Assembly: GCF_021917145.1 (NCBI RefSeq)
Contig: NC_061063.1
Coordinates: forward strand, 5,460,510-5,524,509
From: Hypomesus transpacificus
Lineage: Eukaryota; Chordata; Actinopteri; Osmeriformes; Osmeridae
Direction: 5' to 3'
DNA length: 64,000 nt
Shown one piece after another: positions 12,689-29,908 of this stretch (its first letter is position 1; the number at the start of each line of letters is the position of its first letter). Below the pieces are notes generated by a model. It was given only the letters and a program-made list of their open reading frames with translations. It searched no databases and had not been told where the DNA came from. The translations under genes and the position numbers were made by a program.

Positions 12689-15600
12689 TTAGCCCATGCG
12701 AGTGGTCACCTACATAAAGGAGGGACAGAGTCAGACAGAGTGAGGGGAGGGTTCGGGTGGAGGGATGGAGAGAGAGAGAGATATAAGGGTTTATTGTTGT
12801 GCCAAATATTTGGATTTAAATTCCACTGCACCACCACATCCCATTTTCAAACTCATGTCATTGGCTAGAGTGCGTTACCTGGGATATGCTGACACCAGTC
12901 AGTTTCTCCACCGTCTCTGGGAGGCGGGTCATGATTTCGAGCACCTCCCCTGTAAGCTTGGCCACGCCCACCTCCCCTTCCCCACTTGAGATCATGGTGA
13001 TCTTCTGGGCAGCCAACAGGGGCTTGCTGATCTCCTCGGCCATCTGCACAGATGAGGTGGAACACAAAGACAGAAGATAAGAGGCTAGCTCAGGGCATCA
13101 GGACACTGGATGATGACCAGTCAGTTCAGTATTCTGTCGTGCTAAGAAAGTGTAAGGACGACGGTAATGTGTGTGGTTTAGGATTTTACAAAAAGTATGA
13201 CGTTCACAAACATATTAGAATGTGTGTCCCAATACCTAGGTATTTATTAGGACAAGTCTACCCAACCACCCCATGGCCCAGTGGTCTCACCATAGGGATC
13301 TTCTCTAGCAGCATGTCCACCATGGCCCCCTCCTTGTACTGCTGGAAGGCCTCAGCCTTCTTTGCCATCTGCTCTGCCTCTGCACGGCCCTTAGCCTCCA
13401 CTGCAAACGCCTCGGCCTCACCCTTTATCTGAGGCAGGAGGAGAGAGGGGAAAAAGTGGAGGAGAGAGGAGAGAAAGTGGCGGGTGGAGTGGGTTGGTAT
13501 GTAGGACACCGGCAGGCGGTATGTTGGAGCCTTGCAGAAGGAAACGCACCACACACGGCACTACGGGAGTGCTCTTGTCCTACCTTGATGGACTCAGCCT
13601 CTGCCTCCGCTTCCATGATGAGCTGCAGACTGGGGAGGGACAGATGTTAACATTTGACAATTCTCATTTGGCATTTTCCGACGAGAACCTGGCTAGGCTG
13701 ACCTAAGGTAGGCAGCTACGTATTGTCCTGCCTGCCGGGGGGTGTTCCTCACCGTGTGGCCTCGGCCAGCCTCTCCAGGCGGTATTTCTCAGCCTCTGCA
13801 GGCTTCTTGACCTGGGCCTCCAGCTCCATCTCCTTGCGGGAGATCTCCTGCTCCTGCAGCAGGATCTGCTGGCTGCGCTCCACCACCTTCACCTGCATCG
13901 TCTCCTCCTCGATGCGCTGCTTGGTCTTGGCCACCTGGGGAGGAGAGGGTGGGGATTCAGAGTCGGGGTGCAGGAGAAAAGAGGGGCTGTTCGGGGTAGA
14001 TGATGGGATGATGGTCTGTCTCTGTATACCTGGAGCTGGTAGGCCATCTCTGACTCTGCCTTCTTGGTGTTGACTTCGATGTCGTAGGCAGCCTTCTTCA
14101 GCTCGTAGTCTCGCTGGGCCTTGGCCATCTGGATCTCGTTCACATACTGGGCAGAAATCTTCTCCTGCATGGCGTGGGCCTCCTAGAGGGATGCAGGGAG
14201 GGAGACGAAGAGAGAGGATGAGGAGTGCTCACATATTTAAGGTAGAGAGAGAGAAAGAGAGAGAGATCTTACCCTGATGACAGCGTCTCGTTTGAACTGG
14301 GCCTCTCCGATCCGAGCGTCCTTCTGGACCTGAGCAGTGCGAGCCTTACCCAGGGAGTGGAGGTAGTCCTGAACACCACAGAAGAGAGACAGGTGCCCTG
14401 CACGTTACATCTGTAGTACATCAATCCATCTCCTCGTCTAGATTTCCATTCATCCATTCTCCCACCCATGTATTTATCCATCCACTCACAAATCTATCCA
14501 ACCTTCCATCCATCAACTATCTAATGATGTATTAATCCATTACAGACGGATGATGCCGGCCACTATGTCAGCCCCGTCCGCAATGAAGGCTCAACAGCGG
14601 ACAGCACCTCCACCAGGCGGTCTATCAACTCATCTGTTCATCCATCTCCCCTTACCTTAGCAACAAGACTGAGAAAATGAGTCATAGAGAGGGAGGGATG
14701 GGATGTGAACAGTACCTGGTCGTCATGGACATCTTTGAGCGTATAGCTGACCACGCTGATGCCCATGTTGACCAGATCTGAGGAGGCCACCTTAAACACC
14801 TGCTCAGAGAACTTCTTGCGGTCTTTGTAGATCTCCTGGAGAAAGGTAGGGTGGAGAAAAGAGCGGTCGGTTGGGGGCCGGGGAAAAGCCCAAGATCATC
14901 CGTGCAAACACATGGCACACATGCTCCGGCGTGTGCACAAACAGTTTGTTTACCTCCACAGTCAGGTGTGCTATGATAGCCCTCTGGTGTCCCTCCAGTG
15001 TTTCCAAGGCGATGTGGGAGATCTCACCTTCTGACTTCCCCATGAACATCTGACAGGCAGCGGCCAGCATCTGCTTGTTTTGCCCCTGTATCTTCATCTG
15101 GAGGTGTGAAGGGGTGTGTGGGGGGGGGGGGACTCATCAGCAGGTAGTAGTAGCTAAACAAACAAGCTATCTGCTATCTACTGTAATGAATAACCATTGT
15201 CTCATGAGTTAGAAAGTGAGGGAAAGTCAGAGTTGGTCATTTGGAGAAAGAGATGGAGAGACTGACAAATAAGAAAGGGACCAAGTGACAGACCTGAGCG
15301 ATACCAGTGACTGAGATGGGAACTCCGTGGCGTGTGTACACTTTATCACTCTTCACGTTTAGAGTCAGGGTGTTCAGAGAGATCCTGGAGAAATGAAAGA
15401 CGGCGTGAATGGGTGAGGGATGGAGAGCGGAGAGGTAAGTGGGTATGAAGAAAGTGGGTATTTATGGGATGAGTGTGGTAACCCCAGTGATTGTGCTGAA
15501 AGCATACCTCTGGATCTGTTGGATGCAAGGAATGACAAACACTCGACCTCCAGCGATCATCAGAGGGGGTGAGCGGCAAATTCCTGAACGCGAGAGAGAG

Positions 15601-15711
15601 GGAACTAAATATTTGTCCTTCCAGTTTCTAAACTGGACTGTTTGATTGCTCACAATGAGGTATTTTACCTGACACCACCATTGCTTCGTTGGGGCCACAA
15701 GTGTAGAACAT
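12689..15711 (-). CDS. flot1: Flotillin-1, lipid-raft scaffold protein, twelve coding exons
   Basis: Membrane-raft scaffold of the SPFH/PHB family at the cytoplasmic face of plasma and endosomal membranes; it pairs with flotillin-2. Exons in transcript order: 15711-15669, 15583-15508, 15384-15294, 15097-14954, 14835-14716, 14368-14273, 14182-14030, 13934-13753, 13629-13584, 13428-13291, 13043-12879 and 12709-12689, all in phase, giving 424 aa (human 427). The protein starts [15 protein letters not shown]. Cys34 in the segment [10 protein letters not shown] corresponds to the palmitoylated cysteine of mammalian flotillin-1. The SPFH domain covers about 1-185, followed by the Glu/Ala-rich flotillin coiled coil ([20 protein letters not shown]) and the C-terminal LTGVSISQ motif. 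The last exon encodes only VTTRMG and stop. 5'UTR sequence continues to 15730, where a splice acceptor lies, so an upstream noncoding exon is expected. Confidence 0.95.
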
Positions 15712-15730
15712 GGTGCCTATGAATAGTAAA

Positions 15731-16660
15731 CTGGAAAAAGAGAGTATATCGCCATCATTGGCGAGAGAAAGATTTTTTTCACCCATTCCTTGACTCTGAC
15801 CACCAAAATGGTGTTAAAAATGCACTTCTGATCCTTGATCTTCTGCAGTATTTTCTATATTCACTATTTGTACGTCATTTTAAATAAAAGCGCCTGCCAA
15901 ATGAAAAATACATCTTAAAATTGTTAATGGTAAACGTGGCCAGTAAAGGAATTATGAAGGAGACTTCGTCTTAAGCTTTAATGATTGACTGAGGGAAATC
16001 AATTCAATTAATGGTCCTTCAACGTCACCGAATGGCACAAGACGTAGCTGCAATAGGAAATGACACAGGATTTGGAGATACATTTCAGGAGTTGAAGTAG
16101 ACCAATAGAACGCAATTCAATTGGTATTCCTCCAAAACCACTTTCCATCCTTGCGCGTTAATCATGCTTTTACAGGGCGGCCAGCTCTCTAACAGGGACA
16201 CGGGCAGACGCCCACGTCAGTCCTTACAAATGCCCCCTCATAATACAATGTATCTACATTGAAGAATAGCTATAGCTTCTTTTAGTACTAGAGTTACTGT
16301 TATAAACACACTAGTTTACATTTCATAGTCTCAATAGCTTTACAAATGTTCCATCGTGCATGCAAACTTAATTTCAGAGGCTGATCTAATCAGCCTAGAT
16401 ATTGCGCAGCATTTTGAGCTAGCTTACATGAGCTGGCTAGCTAGACACTATACTATCTGATTCTGAGCCCCGGTCATACCATAGCCCACCCATTAATAAA
16501 CATTGTGGACCCAGTAGCAACATATGCAGCATTTTATTCGAGAGAAGTAGAGTAAATATTGAAAGACGTTTCTCACCGGTTAGTGAGTCGCTTTTTTTCT
16601 GCAAACAATCAATGAAATGCCCATCAATTGGATGACTAATCTTTGAAAAACAGTCTTGTT
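15731..16660 (-). other. flot1 5' intron and candidate noncoding first exon
   Basis: No coding exon is seen. A - strand donor-like sequence (CCG followed by GTGAGA) at about 16571-16577 would end a noncoding flot1 first exon lying roughly 16577-16660. At 15880-15905 an AATAAAAGCGCCTGCCAAATG stretch resembles the conserved tail of fish tRNA-derived SINEs, suggesting a decayed insertion. Confidence 0.35.
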
Positions 16661-16879
16661 TCGCCTGTCGTCCCGTTAGCTACCCATATGATGGTAGTAG
16701 GCTAACAGCATTGAAACTGCTACCCATCCCAGTACCCACCCCTCTTCGGCAGGTTTGGGCGCCACCTCGTGGTGGGGATTATTAAAAATTGATTTCTTAA
16801 AAGTGCGCACTAATGACGGGAAACACGGCACTCCCTCTCTTCTTCCGGTCCGTGCCACAATCGCAAAGAAACCCTTTGC

Positions 16880-17103
16880 AACATTTTCGCTAAGCCAATC
16901 ATTACAGGGGTTCTTAAGACCATAGCCAATCAACAATCGCTTGCCTCACTTGTCCCTCCTTTCAGAACTATAAAGCCTTTGTCCCGCCTTGCGAAAGTGC
17001 ATCCGCAGATTGGCACACACCGACTTCACTTCTGTAGGTCAGCTGCATTGGCATATACAACACCGTACTTCCTACTTGCATTCTGTTATAATAACTGATA
17101 ATC
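16880..17103 (+). promoter_or_regulatory. tubb5: tubb core promoter with two CCAAT boxes and a TATA box
   Basis: CCAAT motifs lie at 16895-16899 and 16926-16930 on the + strand, and a TATAAAG at 16969-16975. The expected start is near 17000, leaving a 5' leader of about 100 bases to the ATG at 17104. The order and spacing (CCAAT 40-75 bp before TATA) are classical. The sequence just upstream probably also serves flot1, which is transcribed the other way. Confidence 0.75.
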
Positions 17104-20696
<3,593 letters not shown>

Positions 20697-21010
20697 AGAC
20701 TGGAACACAAGCAGGAGAAGAGGGTGAAGAAAATTAGAAAATAAGAAAATCAAGACACAAAAATGGCAAAACGGACAAAATGACCAAAAAATCATTAAGA
20801 ATGTAGAAAATGAGTAAGGCGAGGCCCAAATGCATTCCCTGATATGAAGGTTTGAATCCTTAAAATGGCTGGATTGGTTTATGGAAGAGCAAACTGGTAG
20901 AATGTGCATGTGATGAAAGGTTGGGAGGATGAAGGGTTGGGAGGATGAATGTACAGGACAGGAGGAGGGGGATCAACTTTACATGACCAAATAAATCTTG
21001 CCACAGTATT
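20697..21010 (+). other. tubb5: tubb 3' untranslated region and polyadenylation signal
   Basis: About 300 bases follow the stop, with AATAAA at 20989-20994 at the expected distance from a 3' end near 21010. No coding frame of interest is present on either strand. Confidence 0.75.
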
Positions 21011-24000
21011 CATCTTACTGACTGTGATGTGTCATGTATTGTTCTGTCTTAACTCCACAATGATTGGATTAAATTTAAGCGGATCTTTAAGAAGGTTCGA
21101 GACCCCGATGATGGAAACCAGCGTCTTACTCATATTATCCAATGTTAATTGTTTTTTTCATTGACTCATGTCCCATATAACTTAGTGTGCAACTTACAAA
21201 ATAACACTACATCATAGGACCTCTTACTCCTCAACTTGTGGCTCACTGACCTTGAGGTGAACTTGATTTAACTTCTCAGGCACATTGGACTGGTTGTATA
21301 GCCCTCATACAAGTGCGTACACCATGTTAGACAATTTAAATCAAGGTCATCTTAAGGTTTCTCAGTAATACGTATCTCACTTGCCAATCTTGACATGGGG
21401 AAATTGTGACTGGATGAAGGGTCTGTTTCCGACTGGAGGGATGTGTGGAGCTGTCGGTCCTCTGCCTGAGACTGGGGAAGGCCTCACTCAGACGCCAAAC
21501 ATCGTCTTGAAGGTGGCGAACCTCAGATGGAATGATCAAATTCAGACTTGGGTTTAGTTTGATGGTGCCAACAATATTTGTAGAACGGTCGACAGGTACC
21601 GCAGTGTGGTGAATCATGGTAAATGGGTGGTGTTACAGTAGTACATGCAAACATCTCCACAGTGGATTCAGTCACTATTAGGGGAATATGGGAGAACTTT
21701 CTGTTTCATACAATTGAACTGCAGAAGATGTTTTACAGCTGAATGAATCTCTGCAAATTGATGTTTATGTTGTTGAACCACTAGTATTCATTTGTTCAAG
21801 GCTACAGAAGCCATTAAATGCATCTGTTGCATCCACGCCAGCTTGTTGGCAGTAGAACAGTTCATAGGTCACGTCTTTTATTGCACTATGAAAGGCTAAG
21901 TTCAAACCTTGTGTATGTGAGTGTGCGTGTTCTAAACATTTGGTTTTGTCATTTATGATCACTGTGAAAGTCTTAAGTAAGGTGCCTCTTGAAAGTGATT
22001 AAAAGGCGTTTAGAAATGTGTCTCATGTATGGTCATTCGTTGTAAAAACGCTGTAGCTTACATATAAAGCTTAATTGGATGGGTGAACTATAGTCAATCA
22101 TAATGTAACGGGTCATTAAAGGAGCACCTCAAGTGAGGTCCTCAACAACAATGCAGTCACAACGATAGCTCTTTTAGTTGATCACGTCACACTAAACTGT
22201 AGGGTAATAGCGCAGTGTGTTCACGGCGCTCAAAAAACGTGCAGTGCAGTAGCCTACGTGCGATTCTGTTATCATTAAAAGTAGCATGCCCAATAGCCCA
22301 ATCATTTATAGGCTAAATATCAGACCAGTCGACTTATTTGGGGGAATGAAACTACTGGCGGTCTTAACTGAGGTGGTAGCACAGACTGTAAATCTCCGGT
22401 TTCCAACGAAATTGTCCGAGAACCACCGATCTTCAGTGGTCCTCAAGCCGACAGCTACCGAAGCCCTCCAGATAATCCCGATTTGTAACACAATCGAAGT
22501 CTCTCTTTTGCGTGTTTGGGGCGAGAGAGAGAAGGCAGGCTATTAGAAAGAAGAAAAAACAAACGAGATATTACAGAAAATTGTAGGTTCTTGTGCCCCG
22601 CCCGCTCCCGTAGCTGGTAAAGGATATCCCTGTGTTTAAAAGGTAGGCAAATGACAACCATTTCATAATGAAATAATGTGATTTGACAGATTTTTATAAC
22701 AGGGACGTTTATGGGTGGAATGTTGCTGTTCTTTAACGTTCATTTTTTACGTTATTTAGTTGTTTGAAATCGTCCCAGCAAATAAGATGATTTGGGGCGT
22801 GTAATTGATAATCAACAACATGCGCATAACATGAAACGTAGCCTATTTTAAATCAGTAAAGTTTACATAGAGCCGGTTTAAATGATTTAAAGCCATCTGT
22901 AGACCTACTGGAAGCATAGGCTATTGGCTGTTATTCTTCACACTTGGTATTACAAAATGAATACGCTAAATGGCTTCTCGCCAACAGAATTACAAAGGAG
23001 TTCTCTTCTGTTTCTACGGTGGGTCTCTGCACTGCAGTTTGGTAAAAAAAAAAAAAAAAAAACTGCCAGCCGTTTTTATATGAGAATGTTCTGGGCCTAG
23101 ATGCTGGCCATTTCTTAACGTTTCTGGAAGAAGGTAGCCTACTATCAGAATGTGTTTTAGCTTCAGTCGTCATTTGATTTCACTATCTGACAGCAGGCTA
23201 CAAGGTTTATCCCTCTTTCGGTACGAACCAGTAAGCCTACATTGAATCAGCTCGGACACATGGCTATTACACAATTAATGGGGCGGGCAGCAGATGTCAA
23301 AATTAAACAGTTTTCTTGCCACCACACTAAAGACAATATGACAAAGGCTATGGAATGGGACCGGTTTGTTATGTTAGGCGACAGGGGAGCGTGTGTGTGT
23401 GGTGCATGCGTGCGTGCGTGCGCGGGAAAAACTGAGAACGAGTGCTAAGGACAGGGAACGCAAGTGAGCCCATCGTTATGAGAATTAGACAAAATCCACA
23501 CGGTGGATTTTTTGCTGTTTTGCAGTCACAGAGAAGATCGGTCCACTCCCCGGGACGTGCGAGTCATTATACCTTTGTTCCCTCTTCAGTATTCTTTTGT
23601 ACCGACAGCCCATGCAGCAAGCGTGACACACCCTATTTGCGCCACCACTTAAGGGGGAAGAAAGCTATGACAAGAAAGAGACACAAATAGGTTGTTTCCA
23701 GACCGCATATGCATCCAGAGAACGTGAGGATGGCGATTAAATAGGAAACTGAGCGAGTGACAATCAATACTTTCGAATCGCCTGAAGCGCGAGATGTTAA
23801 AATCTTTGAGAGCCTATGTCTATCTGGTTAGTTCTGACCCGCTCCTAATCTAATTTCTTTCATTAGTTAGGCGACCCTCGAGTTGCATGACCTCGGCATC
23901 TCGCAGGGGCTTTTTTGCAAGCTGTGGTCCTACTTCGTATCAGATGGGTTTTCCGGACGCCTCTTAAATGAATGCCATCATATTTTTGGGGAGTAAACTG

Positions 24001-25423
24001 CTAATCCATGTGTCTGTTCATGTACAATTTTTTTTTACAAAACAAACATTATGTTTGATCAGCATAAAACATGACACTGTGGGCCATTTACACTTCATAA
24101 CATTTAGCCTTTATAAGTATGCTCCTAGTTGAAGAACCATCTTTCGCCCCAATTCATTCCTGGCCTCCACTACAAGTAACATTATGGAATTGTATTATAT
24201 AATGGCTGACCATTCAAACTCCATTCACAAGCCTTGGATTACAATGGAGGCAACGTTTAAGTGCTCTACAGAGCTAGGATGTCATTGACCTGGGAATCTC
24301 CAGTTTCACATTGATTAGAGTCTGCATGTCGTGACTATTAACAAGACAGAGCATGGAAGACTCTATACCTGTCAGTGTCAGTTAATTCCTTATCTCAAGT
24401 AGTTGACTTGAAGTCTATGTTTATCGACCCTATTCTTTCAGTTTGGCCCATGGACATTTTTCCAACCTAAACCTTCTTCATTTGGCCAAACCTATGGCCA
24501 ATATTGCTGATTGATCATTCTTTTAATAGGTCCTAAAAGATTGCTTGGGGGTTCTTTAGAGCATCTCTTTTGGAGAATCCTTCTCCAAATGGATCGTTCT
24601 ATCACACTTTCTATCACACATAGCCAGAAGTTCTGTATGATACAATGGTTCCACATATAATCCAAAGGGTTCTGAAAGTTCCAACAGAATGTGTGACAAA
24701 TATACTGCAGCGTAACCTAGTTTGGCTTGTCTTGACTTGTTTCCAGTGCAAGGTGGGTTTCAGTGTCTGGCTGTCTGCCCACCCTCACATCCTGTCACTC
24801 TGGACAGGATAGAGGCCTAAAGCCCTGGTGCTTGTCCAGTCTGTCTAGACCCGCCCCAAACCTATCGTGAGTACCCATCACTCCTGGACAGGAAGAGATC
24901 TGAGCAGAGGACTGATCACCGCAGAGGCCATTCCAACCTGCCACTCACAAGGCTATTTTGGTACACTGTGCAGAAAAGAGCATCCATGTTAATTAAAATC
25001 AAGATTAAATGTTGGCCCTTTGGATGACACCTGTCAAAACCCCCTTGACCTGAATAAGGTTGTGGCTTTGAAAAGTTTGTTTGGAACAGGTCCTATCACT
25101 TTAGACTAATGACAGTGAAGAGCTGACTCCAACACCATAGGGAAATGAAATGTAACCCCTCCTCCCTCAACCTCAGGAAGTGATGTAATCTCAATTTCAG
25201 CCACTTCCCCCCAATCAATGTCCTGTTCTTCATCGCCACTTGCTCATTCTCCCATTCGCCTTTTATAAGCAATTCACTTGGATTGTTTTTGTTCCGTTTT
25301 GTATGTCGTTTGCACTCATCTGCACAAATCAGTGTACAATTATACCAAGTTGTATTAGGTAATGTCTTTGCTGTTAAACCAATACCTTTTTGTGTTGCTG
25401 TGTTTTTCAAAGATTCAGTCAAG
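21011..25423. other. Intergenic region between tubb and the Ig-receptor gene
   Basis: I found no supported gene in these 4.4 kb. Short open frames show no family signature and no splice-consistent partners. An A18 run lies near 23043-23060, and a GC-richer patch with GCCCCGCCCGCTCCCG near 22595-22610. The promoter of the downstream receptor gene should lie in its last few hundred bases, but no TATA box stands out. Confidence 0.5.
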
Positions 25424-28400
25424 ATGAAACTAACTACTGTTGCAGTGTTTGGCACCCTTTTCTGCACTGGTAAGCATTAGCTAAATTTCCATTCACCTGG
25501 GATTGATTTTGCGAGGCAGAAAATGCACAAAGCCTAGTTTGACCGAGCCAAGTCATTAGTAAAGATTCTATCCAGCTTTGTACAACATTGGAACATTATG
25601 TTATCCTCTGAATTCTGATTGGTTTATTTTTTTTAATTGATTGGCGGAAGCTTTCATTTAGTTGATATAGCCTACATTCTATTTTTGGCACTGCGTTTGT
25701 GGGTTATTTGCATTTCAAACACTGACATTTTTGGCACGTTTTTTTGTTTTTGCCAAACAAAGGATCTGATACTTACTCAAAGATCTTTGTTAACATCAGC
25801 AGATCACAGACAAAATGCTAAAATTAACCTATCTCTCTCTCTTTGTCTCTCGTTCATTCTTTTCCTTTCTATTTCACAGTTCTGTCAGTGCCTCTAAAAG
25901 GTAAAATCAAAAATGGAGATAGCTGTAAATCATGGAGGTTTAAGAGTGAATATTCCGATATCCAGTGTGTTTGTCTCTGGGTGTTTATACTTCTGCATTG
26001 AATGTCCTTCACCCTAACCAACATCTTTCATATCAACAATATATCTGCCTTCTCTCTTTCTCTTTATACGCCGTCCTCTTCTCTCAGTCAATGAGGAGAA
26101 AACGGCCTTCTTCGGTGAGGACGTCCATATTGTGGTTCCGTTGCTAGATGGCGCTGATGTTCTGTTCAAGCCCAGCAGCGACCCGGACTCTGTGGTGTTT
26201 CTGATGCGCGAGGGGCGTGTGGAGAGCTCGCGCGCTCAGCTCAATGCTCTGAACCACCTCATATTGGAGGACGTGGGCGAGGAGGACGAGGGGACCTACG
26301 TCATCAAAAACATCCAGAACCCCGCTGATGTCAGACACATGGTCCTCATAGTCAGAGGTACGGAGCTTCTGTTTCCAACCCCTCCTCTGCTTCTTCAAGC
26401 AATCAGAGAGACGTTTTGAGAAGTCTTTTTCACACAATAGCCAAGTCTCCTGCACTGGCTTGCCTTGCACATTAACATTTGAACTACTGCAGCAATTTTG
26501 GTAGTTTGGGCCTTCGTCGGGCATCAATCTGAGTTCCTTTTTAAGTAGTATGTAAGCTGACGTTGATTCCGTGTTCCATCTGTCACAGAACACGGTTACA
26601 ACGGTCATGACTCAGTAACACGACTGAATGCCCTCAGTGATGCCCCTGTTTGTGTTGTCCCCCAGACTGCTCCTTGGAGCAGGTGGTGAAGTACGGAGAC
26701 ATGTACTCTGTCCCGGTGAATGGCATTGAAAGTCCAATCACCCTGGAGTTCAGGCCCAGCCATACCCAGGCCAACCAGACCACCGAGCCTCCGGTCGTGG
26801 TCCTGCTGAACCAGAGTGTGACCCCCGCAGAGAACTACCAGAGCCGGCTGAGTGTGACAGACAAGAAGGTGACCCTCAACCATGTCCGTGGTAGCGATGA
26901 GGGCAGCTTCACTATTCTGGACAAGGATGGAAAGGTCCGGAAGAGGACGTGCCTCAACGTCAGAGGTGAGAGGTCAAAGGTAAACCTGTAATGGAAGAGG
27001 TGGGCCTATAATGAAAGGGAAAGAAGAGATCTGAACTCAGGCATGGAACAGCATTTTTCTCTCAGTCTTGTCTGTGTGTTTGTGTTCTGGCTCCCAAACA
27101 CCACCATTGTCCCTTCCCTGTCCTCCCTCTCTTTCTCCAACAGAGCACCAGACCTTCGTCCATCTCTCATATGCTACCACCTTCAAGATGAACCTGTACC
27201 TGGACCACACCAAGGTCACTCTTAAGTACACGCCAGAGTCGGACCATGAGGAGCGGACCATTGTGGACCAGGGGCTGGTGGTGGATCCAGTGGACCCGGG
27301 CTTGGATGGAAGGCTCACGGTGGAGGGGTCCATGATCATCCTGGAGCGGGTCCGGGCTAGAGACAGCGGCTGGTTCACCGTCACAGACCTGACAGGTTTC
27401 TCTGTGGCCACAATCCATCTGACAGTGGAGGGTAAGAGAGGGGGAGGTGGTCAGGAAAGAATCGAATAGAAATTGAACAGTGATATCATTCAGTGTATCA
27501 CCCTCTCTTGTCTCTGTCCTCCTCTCTTCTTTACTATCATACTGCTGTTGAATTTCTTAGTCCCCAACCCTCACTAACATTACCTCTCTTTCTCTCCCTC
27601 TCTTTTTCCTTCCCCTCCCCCTTCCTTCAACCTATGCCCCTCCCCATACTTATCACCAACTCCCTCCCCCTTCTCATCCCATCCTTGGGCTCCAGCCTAC
27701 AAGCTCCCCACCCTTTACGTAGCCATCCTGTCCCTGCTGGGGCTGCTGGCCTTCCTGCTTCTCGTGTGCCTCCTGTCCTGCCTGTTCAAGGTGCGGCAGC
27801 GGACGGAAAAGGCCCGCAAGATTGCCCTCATCGCCCAGCAGGCTGGCAAAGGAGACGGGGACGCCTTCAGACATGTGAGGGAGGGAGGGAAGGAGGGAGG
27901 GACTTTCAGACAGGTTTATGAGTTTTTCTATGTTCAGTCTATAGATAAGGTATTGAAAACTATGTCCAACATAATGAAACACCTTCAAACATAATCTATT
28001 GAAATACTGATGATCTAACTCGTCGAAAGCTAGGTCAAAGTAATGTGTTTGTCTCTGCTGTTTTGTCTCCTTTCCTGTTGTCGGATGCGTGTTTGATTAT
28101 TTGATCTGGATCTCAGTAGAATGGACCCTTTCATATAGAAGTTATCTAAACAACTATGATTTCTATCTTCCTGCGTTACACACAACCAACCCAATTTTAA
28201 CTGTTTCCTCCCGAGTAGGATTTTGTAATCTGTCTCCAGAGTAGGATTTAGTGCTCCTGTTCATGTCTGTTTTATCTGTAGGATATGCAGGCCATTGATC
28301 ACTTGCCATCCTTACATCACACCCTGTGTTTTCTGCCACCCCATTAGTCAGTGTAGGCCTTTTGTTGATAACAGTACCAACTAAAGATTCTGTGTGTGTG

Positions 28401-29868
28401 TGTGAACATGCAGTACATTGAAAAAATGCAGGTTCCTAGGTTTTAGAAAACCTTCAGACGATTGTTTAAACGGTTCCCTGGAGAGACAAAGCATCCCTTT
28501 TTTAGGAGTGTATCTGCCTCCCTGAGTCTGAGTACCTGTGATGTAAGGATGCGTGCTGAGTTAAGCTCGCTAGCTAATGACGCTAATGCGTTTCTCTGCG
28601 TTGTTGCGTTTCTCCCTCTTAAAGGACCCTCAGACGGAGCCTTTCATTGGTGAGAGAACAGTTCTGGCTTCCTGTGTTTGTTCCTCTAGTGTTTCAGTAT
28701 AAGTGGTCTAATCTGTATGGGTGTTTGTACTAAGGCTATCAGCCAAAGACTCACTATGCTGTGTGGGGGGCAGGCCAGGCTCCTGCTGCCACCATCAGTT
28801 CAGTAATGACCCCCCCCCCCCCCCCCCCCCCCCCCCCGCTCCCCGCCCCTCCACCAACTGAGGCATCCAACCATACCTCGCCCCCTGCACCAGCCGTGCC
28901 CCCTTACCCCCGCTCCTCCCTCTTCTTCTAACCTCCTGACTCCGAAACAGACCAAATTATACAACTGCAGTTACTCCTTCATGGCGACATGAACATGACG
29001 TGAGGACCCCTCCCTCCTCCGTCGTCATGGTAACGGCAGACATAGCTTCAGTGCAAATATGAAGCATACAGATGTTGCCGTCCATGTTGCTCTGACGCAG
29101 CAGTAATGTCCGGCAGAACACACATGCACATACATGACTCCGGTGTCACTGGGTGGGTCAGTTACCCAGATGTAAAGATGAGATCTATGTGTATGTGTGG
29201 GTTACTGTCACTGTGTGTGTGCTCATTTATCTGTTTCTGTGTCTAGTATTGCCCTGTGTGTACTTTTAATAGTGTGTGTGTGTACTTCGTGTGTGAGCGT
29301 GTTTGTGGTAAGCGGGGCAGTAGCAATTAACGTGATGTTGATGTGTATGTCTGTGTTTCTGTGGGTGTTTCTCTGTGTGTGTGTGTGTTAGTGTGTGTGT
29401 TCCTGTGTGTTTTTGTGTATTTGATTCCAGTCCCCTCCATTCCAGCTGTACTGTACGCCCCCTGCGTCTCACCTTGTGTACAGTAGGTGATTTAAAAGCC
29501 ATGTAATGTGACACGCAGTGAGAGCCTTTATGGTTTATCTGTCTCCCTGGGAGAGGCCACCCGCTCCAGAGTTCTGCAGAGAAGGGGGGGGGGGAGAGAC
29601 GGTCGTGATGCAGCGGTGACTTGATGTCTGATAGCTTTATGGATTCCGAGACCAGGAGAGGGAACACACTCCCACAGCTTTACTGATTGGCCCTATCGTT
29701 CCCTCAGCAGCTTCCGGACGTGTCTGACACCAAAGTCGATTGATCTGCCTCATCCCTCTCTCGCTCCCCTCCCTCCCTCTCTTTCTCATACCCCTTTTTC
29801 TGTGCTCTCAGTCCTCCTCCCACTCTCCGTTGCCTTCTCTCTCGCTCTCTCGCTCTCTCGCTCTCTCT

Positions 29869-29908
<40 letters not shown>

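Noticed and set aside
29197-29391. Valine/cysteine-rich + strand frame
   Set aside because: Translation of a degenerate GT repeat inside the last large intron of the Ig-receptor gene.
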